Below the pieces are notes generated by a model that saw nothing but the letters and a program-made list of their open reading frames with translations, ran no database searches and was not told where the DNA came from. Position numbers and translations under genes: made by a program. Of a stretch of 5,113 nucleotides of DNA, positions 1 to 5,113 are shown one piece after another. The stretch's first letter is position 1, and every line of letters starts with the position of its first letter. Origin of the DNA: Candidatus Anaerobutyricum stercoripullorum (GTDB lineage Bacteria > Bacillota > Clostridia > Lachnospirales > Lachnospiraceae); NCBI GenBank assembly GCA_019114885.1, contig DXEQ01000304.1, positions 1 through 5,113 of the forward strand, read 5' to 3'.

Positions 1-822
1 CGTTCTCTTATAGTAGGCCACCTGTATGATGACCGAGAGAACTTCCACAAAGTATACAAAGGCAACGATCGGAAGGAAAAACGGAATCTGCAGCATATAC
101 GCTGTGGATACCACAAAACCTCCCAGCGCAAGGGAACCGGTATCCCCCATGAACACCTTTGCCGGATAGGTATTAAAGCACAAAAATCCCAGAAGCGCGC
201 CGATGACCGCGCAGACTACCGGATGTACGTCCGTCGCCGCTGCCACCGCGATCACCGTAAAAAAGACCGCGATGAGAGTTGTCACGCTGGAGCATAAGCC
301 ATCCAGACCGTCCGTAAAGTTCGCTCCGTTCACCGTGCCGAGAACCACAAAGAAAAGAACCGGCACATACAGGATACCCAGATCCACTACGTTTCCTCCG
401 GTAAACGGGATGACGACCTCCGTTCCCAGTCCGGAATAATTCACCATATAAAATGCAAATACCGCCGTAATGAGAATCTGTCCCAGCATCTTCTGCGCCG
501 GGGTCAGACCCAGGTTTCTCTTCATGACCACCTTGATATAATCATCCAGAAAACCGATCAGACCAAAGCCCAGGGTAACAAAAAGCACCGGAACGATCTT
601 CGGATATCCGGAAATGTAAAAGACAGAGCCCACGAGAATACCGATCAGAAACAGGATGCCTCCCATGGTCGGCGTTCCGGACTTCTTAAGATGGGACTCC
701 GGGCCCTCTTCCCGGATGAACTGACCAAACTTTAATCTATGTAAAAATCGGATCAGTCCAGGTCCCAGTATCAATGTGACAAAAAATGCCGTCAACGCCG
801 GTATTGCAATTGATTGATTCAT
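1..822 (-). CDS. mraY: MraY, phospho-N-acetylmuramoyl-pentapeptide transferase (3' end cut off by the window)
   Basis: This integral membrane enzyme transfers phospho-MurNAc-pentapeptide from UDP to undecaprenyl phosphate, giving lipid I, the first membrane step of peptidoglycan synthesis. I translated 274 codons in one open frame from ATG 822 to the window edge. Family hallmarks are clear: the LDDYIK motif with D93 and D94, the NGANFTDGLDGL motif (N168, D171, D174), and FMGDTGSLALGG with D227. D93, D94 and D227 correspond to the three Mg-binding/catalytic aspartates known for the family. Hydrophobic stretches near residues 5-25, 54-70, 75-93, 113-130, 150-165, 176-194, 199-216 and 233-262 fit the multi-pass topology. 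The family is about 320 residues, so roughly 45-50 are missing, including the expected C-terminal HHH motif. The start is supported by GGAGG seven bases upstream. It is the last gene in view, downstream of two PBPs. Identification is very secure. Confidence 0.97.
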   Translation of the reverse strand, partial: MNQSIAIPALTAFFVTLILGPGLIRFLHRLKFGQFIREEGPESHLKKSGTPTMGGILFLIGILVGSVFYISGYPKIVPVLFVTLGFGLIGFLDDYIKVVMKRNLGLTPAQKMLGQILITAVFAFYMVNYSGLGTEVVIPFTGGNVVDLGILYVPVLFFVVLGTVNGANFTDGLDGLCSSVTTLIAVFFTVIAVAAATDVHPVVCAVIGALLGFLCFNTYPAKVFMGDTGSLALGGFVVSTAYMLQIPFFLPIVAFVYFVEVLSVIIQVAYYKRT

Positions 823-829
823 AATTAAA

Positions 830-834
830 CCTCC
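830..834 (-). promoter_or_regulatory. Ribosome-binding site of mraY
   Basis: On the minus strand GGAGG is followed by a seven-base A/T-rich spacer and the ATG at 822. This is a near-ideal Firmicute Shine-Dalgarno sequence and fixes the mraY start. It lies four bases after the stop codon (840-838) of the candidate small ORF described separately. Confidence 0.9.
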
Positions 835-837
835 ATT

Positions 838-975
838 TTATCTTTTGTGCACGACGCGTCCCTCTTTGTCGGGGCAGCGGGCGCACTCTGTGAATTTAAG
901 ACATTCTATCACAGTATAGTCCTCTTTCCCAATATAATCAAGACAGGAATTTCCGTGAATCTTACCAAAAATCAC
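838..975 (-). CDS. Candidate small ORF, 45 codons, cysteine-containing, between the second PBP and mraY
   Basis: An uninterrupted frame begins with GTG at 975, overlaps the TGA stop of the upstream PBP as GTGA, and ends with TAA at 840-838, just before the mraY GGAGG. It reads as a small, mostly hydrophilic peptide with cysteines at 11, 25, 31 and 34; the last part contains ECARCPDKEGR, a CxxC motif. An internal in-frame GTG at 912 has AGAGG eight bases upstream and would give a 24-residue form keeping three cysteines. Codons in the second half prefer G or C at the third position like the neighbouring genes, while the first half does not, which favours the shorter form. Against it: GGAGA sits almost directly on the GTG at 975, so that start would need translational coupling; an open frame this short can arise by chance; and a promoter motif lies inside it. 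I recognise no family. It may be non-coding leader sequence. Confidence 0.3.
   Translation of the reverse strand: MIFGKIHGNSCLDYIGKEDYTVIECLKFTECARCPDKEGRVVHKR
913..941 (-). promoter_or_regulatory. Probable sigma-A-type promoter for mraY and downstream genes
   Basis: On the minus strand TTGATT (941-936) and TATACT (918-913) are separated by exactly 17 bases. They match the TTGACA and TATAAT consensus at four and five of six positions. Transcription would start near 906, giving a leader of about 84 bases before mraY. It would let mraY and the genes after it be made independently of the PBP genes, which makes sense if the upstream PBP is sporulation-linked. There is no extended -10 TG. This is a sequence match only; the promoter also falls inside the candidate small ORF. 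Confidence 0.5.
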
Positions 976-2684
976 TCTCCAAGATAGTACGGCAGGATGT
1001 TCTCAAAAATCTCCGCCATCACCGGTGCCGCGATGGTCCCGCCATAATAGACGCCGACCGGCTCGTCAATCAGCACGAGTCCCATGATCTGCGGATCATC
1101 CGCCGGCGCAAAACCGAGAAAGGAAGAAATGTACTTCCCATTGCCCCGGGGAAGCTTCTCGCTGGTGGCCGTCTTGCCGCCCACCGCGTATCCTTCCACC
1201 TGGGCATTCTTCCCGGTTCCCTCACCGACCACGTCCTGCAGAAGGGCCCGCATGGTCTCAACGGTCTTCGCTGTCACCACATTACCTGTGGTCTCATAGG
1301 AGAGTTCTGTTTTTTTACCGGTCTTTTCATCCTGCACAGCCACCGCAAAATGCGGCGTTACCAGCGTTCCGCCGTTTACCACGGCGCTCACTGCCCGGAG
1401 CAGCTGCGGCGGCGTGATCTGGATGGACTGCCCGAAGGACATGGTCGCCAGTTCCACCGCGCCGATATCAGAGAGCTTGTGCATGATCGAACCGGCTTCT
1501 CCCGGCAGGTCCACGCCGGTCTTCTCGTATAACCCCAGCTTTCTGTAGTAATACAGCATCCTCTCCGCTCCGACCCTCGCGCCGATATCCATGAAAACCG
1601 GATTGCAGGAGTTCATGACTCCCTCCCGGAAAGTCTCCGTCCCGTGTCCCTGCGTCTTATGACACCGGATCTTCCGGTCCTCCACGATCCGGAACCCCGG
1701 GCAGTGGAAGGTATCCGTGAGAGAGACTCTGCCATCCTCTAAAGCGGCGGCCGCCGTCACGATCTTAAATGTCGAGCCCGGCTCATAGGAATCGCTGATC
1801 AGCGGATTCCTCCACATGGCATTTAGTTTATCATTCTCACTGCCTTCCCCCTGCGCGTAGGCGGACAACAGTGTGTAAGGTTCATTCAGATTGTATTCCG
1901 GTACATTTACCATGGCATATATCTCCCCGTTTTGGGGATTCATGAGAATGACCGAGACACGCTTTGCCTGCTTTTCCCGCAGTACTTTTTCAGCCGCCTG
2001 CTGCACATAGGTCTGCATCGTATAATCTAAAGACAGATAGAGACTGTCCCCCTGCACCGGCTCTATTCGCTCTTCCGCCGCGGATTCAATCTCAACGCCC
2101 TGAAAATCCGTCAGAGTGAGGATCGTTCCGTCGGTTCCCTTCAGCACACTGTCATACCTGGATTCCAGCCCCAGGATTCCCTGATTATCGGCGCCGGTGA
2201 ATCCCAGCACCCGGGAGGCCAGTCTGCCGTAAGGATAATATCTTCTGTAATCTTCATCCACTTTCACGCCGCTCAAGGACGCCTCACGGATCTCATCCGC
2301 GACATTTTTTGGCACATTGCTTTTGATCTTTTCTCTGGAAGAGACTTTTTCCACTTTGCTGCGGACCTCCTCTTCCTCCATGGACAGCTTCTCAGAGAGA
2401 AGCCGGATTACTTTCTCCGGCTCTGTCACCTGACTGTATATGACAGAGATGGTGCACACCGGCTGATTATCTGCCAGAACCACTCCGTTCCTGTCATAGA
2501 TCACACCCCGGGCAGCCTTGATGGAGCGCTCTCTCTGCTCTACATCCAGCGCTTTTTTCCCGAGCTCCTCCGATGAGAAGATCATAAGCCAGACCAGCCG
2601 GCCGGCCAGCACTAAAAAAAGCAGTGTCAGACCGGCAAACAACAGCCGGTATTTTCTTTTCTGAAACACATAAATCTCAATCAT
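972..2684 (-). CDS. Class B penicillin-binding protein, SpoVD/FtsI-like D,D-transpeptidase without PASTA domain
   Basis: This 570-residue membrane-anchored transpeptidase forms peptidoglycan cross-links outside the cell membrane. A short N-terminus is followed by one transmembrane segment (about 13-35), a PBP dimer/pedestal domain (about 55-200, with RGVIYDRNG near 59-67) and the transpeptidase domain (about 243-560). Active-site motifs are S304-TF-K307, S359-C-N361 and K504-T-A-T507; the last is normally KTG, so the glycine is replaced by alanine. The protein ends directly after the catalytic domain, unlike B. subtilis SpoVD, which carries a C-terminal PASTA domain. C341 and C360 have the spacing of the SpoVD redox cysteines. 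Position just before mraY suggests SpoVD, but FtsI/PBP2B cannot be excluded, so no symbol is given. The ATG at 2684 is the first possible in-frame ATG after a stop, yet has no Shine-Dalgarno sequence; GTG at codon 6 is an alternative start. Family assignment is secure; the specific role is inferred. Confidence 0.93.
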   Translation of the reverse strand: MIEIYVFQKRKYRLLFAGLTLLFLVLAGRLVWLMIFSSEELGKKALDVEQRERSIKAARGVIYDRNGVVLADNQPVCTISVIYSQVTEPEKVIRLLSEKLSMEEEEVRSKVEKVSSREKIKSNVPKNVADEIREASLSGVKVDEDYRRYYPYGRLASRVLGFTGADNQGILGLESRYDSVLKGTDGTILTLTDFQGVEIESAAEERIEPVQGDSLYLSLDYTMQTYVQQAAEKVLREKQAKRVSVILMNPQNGEIYAMVNVPEYNLNEPYTLLSAYAQGEGSENDKLNAMWRNPLISDSYEPGSTFKIVTAAAALEDGRVSLTDTFHCPGFRIVEDRKIRCHKTQGHGTETFREGVMNSCNPVFMDIGARVGAERMLYYYRKLGLYEKTGVDLPGEAGSIMHKLSDIGAVELATMSFGQSIQITPPQLLRAVSAVVNGGTLVTPHFAVAVQDEKTGKKTELSYETTGNVVTAKTVETMRALLQDVVGEGTGKNAQVEGYAVGGKTATSEKLPRGNGKYISSFLGFAPADDPQIMGLVLIDEPVGVYYGGTIAAPVMAEIFENILPYYLGE

Positions 2685-2830
2685 GCCGTCACATTCAAAA
2701 CTGTTCTTTTCTATTCAGTCTACGCAGTATCCGCGCATATATTCTGGTGTGACGGTACATTTTCCCGAATATATTCCACGGGCAATACGGACGCCATACA
2801 GTGTCCGACCATCCGGCCAACTGCAGGACT
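2685..2830 (-). other. Gap between the two PBP genes, no clear terminator or promoter
   Basis: These 146 bases hold no hairpin followed by a T run, so the two PBP genes are probably co-transcribed. There is a weak 5-bp stem (CGGAC at 2807-2803 with GTCCG at 2792-2788), the 10-base palindrome GAATATATTC (2776-2767), and a second copy of its first eight bases, GAATATAT, at 2744-2737, which is 32 bases further on. A 21-codon basic frame (2760-2695) ends ten bases before the downstream PBP start. I looked for sigma-A and sigma-E promoter patterns and found only poor matches. Confidence 0.5.
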
Positions 2831-5113
2831 CTATTCTTCGTCCTGCGGCTCTTCGTCCGGGCTGTCGTCGGTCCCGCTGTCGGATTCCCCGTCCTGCGGC
2901 TCCGTTCCGTCTTCCTCCCCGGACACTGTGTCTTCACCGGATTCCTCCTCTACCAGTGCCGGAATCGTCCCTGTTATCGCTCCGGATTCGTCTGCGCCAT
3001 CACTCTCTTTCGTGATGTCCTGCGCTGTCATCCCGGACTGCGCTTCCTGTTTTTTGCGGGCCTCCCGCTCCGCTTTGCGGGCTTCCTTTTCTTCCTCTTC
3101 CTGAACTTTTTGTTCTTCCAGCTCCTGCTTTTCTTCTTCCGTCAGTTCTTCTGTCGGCTCAATGCCAAGAATCTTCACGATCTCTTCCATACATTCTTTC
3201 TCCAGAGACACCGCCAGACCCGCGTTGGCCTGATAATCCACATTTGGTTCATCGATGGTCACGTAGATCAGGACCTCCGGGTCCTCCGCCGGCACAAAAC
3301 CAACGAAAGAAATGTAATAATCTTCTTTATTTCTCGGAATCTTCTCCGCAGTTCCGGTCTTTCCACCGATGGAATAACCCGGAATCTGTCCTTTTGTTCC
3401 GGTTCCTTCCTCCACAGTCTTTTTCAGATAGGAGCGCATGATCTTAGAGGTCTCCTCCGAAACCGTGTTGCGCAGAAGTTCCGGCTGCTTCTCTTCCACC
3501 ACATCGCCTTCATCATTCTGAATCTCTTTGACGATCCTCGGCCTGTAATAATTACCGCCGTTGATCAGGGAAGAGAAACCTGCCGCCATCTGCATCATGG
3601 AACAGTTAAAATTCTGCCCGAAAGCGTTGGTGGCAAGGGTGACCGTGTCCCTTCTCTCCTCTGCCGGTATGAGAGACGCCGTCCGGGCCTCGCCCGGCAG
3701 ATCGATGCCGGTATCCCGGCCGAATCCAAACAGATTCTGATACTGATAGAAGATATCATTGCCTTCATTAAAGGCGATATTCATCATGGCCACATTACAG
3801 GATTCCGCCACAGCGCCCTCCAGACTGATGTTGCCGTGTACGTGGGAACAGCCGATATTCCAGCTTCCCACATTGAGGGAACCGGTACAGTAGTAGGATT
3901 CGCTGCCGTTGAGCACGCCGGTCTCCAGGCCGGCCGCCACCGTAAACGGCTTATAGGTAGAGCCCGGTTCATGCGCATCACTGATAATCGGATTACGCCA
4001 CAGCTGATAAAAACCATCGTAGATGGTCATCTTATCTTCTTCGTCTTCTTCTGCGTCTTCCGTGCTGTCTTCCGTATCCTCCTGCTCCGTATCTTCTTCC
4101 GAAGAATCTTCGTCTGCCTCTTCCTCCTGTTCTCTCGTATACTCTTTCATCTCTTCGATGTCTTCTTCTGAATACAGCTGTCTGAGGCTCTCCTCATTCA
4201 TCGGATCATTGAGATCGTAAGGATAGGAGGAAGCCATGCCGAGCACATCGCCGTTCTGCGGATCCATGACCAGGATGCTGGTCGTCTTGCTCCCCACCTC
4301 ACTGTCAAACTCCTTAAGCTTCTCCTCGATGACCTGCTGAATCTGCATGTCGATGGTACTGACCACGGAACGGCCGTTCTGCGCTTCCTTGACGGTCTGT
4401 TCCTGCGTCAGTTCCTGATTGAAATAATAGTAAGAACGTCCGTTGGTCCCGTTCAAAATGTCATTATAATATTGCTCGATCCCCCAGTTGCCGCTGTTTC
4501 CGGCAGAGGTGAATCCGAGAATCCGGCAGGCAAGGTCTTTGTATGGATAGACCCGCTTATAATTCTCCTCAAATATGACGCCCTCCACCAGACGCGCCCG
4601 CTCAATCTCCGCCTTTTCTTCCGCCGGCGTTCCCGCGTTCCATGACAGATCCGCTTTCGCGAGGAAATCTTTAAACTCTGCCACTTCATCGTAGTTCAGT
4701 TCTTTTTTGTATGCCACATAATAGGAGTTTTTGTTCTCCTCAATCGTCTTTCTCAGATCGTCCTCTGAAAATCCGAAGTATTCATGGAGCACTTCGATCG
4801 TAGTCTCCAGTACCTTGTTGGGATCCTCCTCGTTCTCTTTCTGGTTTTCACCCACCTCGATGATATTCTTCGGTTCCAGCACCAGGGTATATATCTTCTC
4901 GTTGGAGGCAAGGATGTTGCCGTTGCGGTCATAGATCCTGCCCCTCTCGTAGGCGATGGTGGAACTGGCATGATTCTGCTGTCCCAGCACGATCGTCTCA
5001 AATTCATCTCCATTGCGGATTGTCCAGTAAGCAAGACGCGCGGCCAATACTAAAAAGAGGCAAACAATGCCAAAAAACACGATACTCAGTTTGCCCCTCA
5101 TTTTTGTGGTCAG
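2831..5113 (-). CDS. Class B penicillin-binding protein, PBP2B/FtsI-like D,D-transpeptidase with acidic insertion and charged C-terminal tail (start may lie beyond the window)
   Basis: This septal-type transpeptidase cross-links peptidoglycan and normally works with FtsW in the divisome. Counting from ATG 5101 it has 756 residues: a transmembrane segment (about 6-26), pedestal domain (about 50-200, with YERGRIYDRNG near 51-61) and transpeptidase domain (about 274-640) with S381-TY-K384, S434-C-N436 and K581-T-G-T584, all intact. Within the catalytic domain, residues 324-356 form an almost purely acidic insertion. After residue 645 comes a 112-residue tail: a Glu/Lys/Arg-rich probable helix (651-689), then a disordered-looking Asp/Glu/Ser/Gly stretch. 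The frame is still open upstream of the ATG, reading LTTK to the window edge, and the visible 12 bases hold no ribosome-binding site. Clostridial relatives often have a cytoplasmic basic segment before this point, so the true start is probably outside. Its place at the head of a PBP pair before mraY matches pbpB in B. subtilis. Family is certain; the exact ortholog is inferred. Confidence 0.95.
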   Translation of the reverse strand: MTTKMRGKLSIVFFGIVCLFLVLAARLAYWTIRNGDEFETIVLGQQNHASSTIAYERGRIYDRNGNILASNEKIYTLVLEPKNIIEVGENQKENEEDPNKVLETTIEVLHEYFGFSEDDLRKTIEENKNSYYVAYKKELNYDEVAEFKDFLAKADLSWNAGTPAEEKAEIERARLVEGVIFEENYKRVYPYKDLACRILGFTSAGNSGNWGIEQYYNDILNGTNGRSYYYFNQELTQEQTVKEAQNGRSVVSTIDMQIQQVIEEKLKEFDSEVGSKTTSILVMDPQNGDVLGMASSYPYDLNDPMNEESLRQLYSEEDIEEMKEYTREQEEEADEDSSEEDTEQEDTEDSTEDAEEDEEDKMTIYDGFYQLWRNPIISDAHEPGSTYKPFTVAAGLETGVLNGSESYYCTGSLNVGSWNIGCSHVHGNISLEGAVAESCNVAMMNIAFNEGNDIFYQYQNLFGFGRDTGIDLPGEARTASLIPAEERRDTVTLATNAFGQNFNCSMMQMAAGFSSLINGGNYYRPRIVKEIQNDEGDVVEEKQPELLRNTVSEETSKIMRSYLKKTVEEGTGTKGQIPGYSIGGKTGTAEKIPRNKEDYYISFVGFVPAEDPEVLIYVTIDEPNVDYQANAGLAVSLEKECMEEIVKILGIEPTEELTEEEKQELEEQKVQEEEEKEARKAEREARKKQEAQSGMTAQDITKESDGADESGAITGTIPALVEEESGEDTVSGEEDGTEPQDGESDSGTDDSPDEEPQDEE
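2834..3169 (-). other. Charged C-terminal tail of the first PBP (residues 645-756)
   Basis: The tail begins after IVKILGIEP, where many class B PBPs end. Residues 651-689 alternate acidic and basic runs (for example EEEEKEARKAEREARKKQEA) and should form a long charged helix or coiled coil. Residues 690-756 are rich in Asp, Glu, Ser, Gly and Pro and strongly negative, ending in EEPQDEE. The tail is on the outer face of the membrane, given the single N-terminal anchor. It has no PASTA repeat and no recognisable wall-binding domain. Confidence 0.85.
4034..4132 (-). other. Low-complexity acidic segment inside the transpeptidase domain (residues 324-356)
   Basis: Of 33 residues, 23 are Asp or Glu, none is Lys or Arg, and the rest are mostly Ser, Thr, Gln and Ala. 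The DNA is made of GAA, GAG, GAC, TCT and ACG-type codons in imperfect triplet and hexamer repeats, so it looks like a degenerate microsatellite. It lies between the YDLNDP motif (295-300) and WRNPIISD (368-375), the point where the shorter neighbouring PBP has only about 20 residues in total. It probably forms a flexible surface loop near the entrance to the active site. Confidence 0.85.

Noticed and set aside
203..439. A 78-codon plus-strand frame opposite mraY
   Set aside because: It lies antisense to conserved MraY catalytic sequence, has no ribosome-binding site and shows low-information composition.
843..890. Hairpin or riboswitch in the mraY leader
   Set aside because: GTGC and GCAC ends and the short palindrome GACGCGTC are present, but no extended perfect stem or known riboswitch core could be built by eye.
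2701..2780. Sigma-E promoter for the SpoVD-like gene
   Set aside because: GAATATAT resembles a -35 element, but possible -10 matches to CATACAAT are poor or lie at the wrong distance (16-18 bases where about 14 is expected).
2788..2807. Hairpin CGGAC / GTCCG after the first PBP as a terminator
   Set aside because: The stem is only five base pairs with a ten-base loop, and no T run follows.
2801..4171. A 456-codon open frame on the plus strand
   Set aside because: It is in exact codon register opposite the first PBP, so its stops arise only where the PBP uses TTA, CTA or TCA, codons this GC-rich-third-position gene avoids. The product is Phe/Leu/Arg-rich because it mirrors Glu and Lys codons. 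It has no family motif, while the opposite strand has three intact catalytic motifs.
4023..4220. A serine-rich 65-codon plus-strand frame
   Set aside because: It is the antisense of the acidic insertion: repeated GAA, GAG and GAC triplets read as Ser-rich sequence on the other strand.

Overview
The window is part of a division and cell wall (dcw) gene cluster from a Gram-positive Firmicute. It most likely comes from a spore-forming member of the Clostridia, and Lachnospiraceae would fit best. The evidence is two tandem class B penicillin-binding proteins directly upstream of mraY, moderate GC content with GC-rich third codon positions, GGAGG ribosome-binding sites, and the PBP family style (WRNP-x-ISD-xx-EPGST before the active-site serine). 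The taxonomic call is an inference from gene order and protein style, not from a search.

All genes run on the minus strand, so transcription goes from position 5113 towards 1. In that order the window holds: (i) a PBP2B/FtsI-like transpeptidase (stop at 2831; its reading frame is still open at the window edge, so its true start may lie outside); (ii) a 146-base gap without a clear terminator or promoter; (iii) a second, shorter SpoVD/FtsI-like transpeptidase (972-2684); (iv) a 149-base gap holding a good sigma-A-type promoter and a candidate 45-codon cysteine-containing small ORF that fills nearly all of the gap; (v) mraY (start 822), truncated at position 1 after 274 codons. murE, which sits between spoVD and mraY in Bacillus subtilis, is absent at this position.

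The genes work in one pathway. MraY makes lipid I on the inner face of the membrane. After MurG and flipping (genes not in view), the membrane-anchored PBPs cross-link the peptidoglycan at the septum or, for a SpoVD-type enzyme, in the spore cortex. No RNA gene, mobile element or CRISPR array is visible, and no plus-strand gene is supported.

The window is mostly ordinary core-genome territory. The points worth a second look are the small ORF and promoter before mraY, a KTG-to-KTA change in the second PBP, a cysteine pair that matches the SpoVD redox switch of B. subtilis, a strongly acidic insertion inside the transpeptidase domain of the first PBP together with its long charged C-terminal tail, and the missing Shine-Dalgarno sequence before the second PBP.
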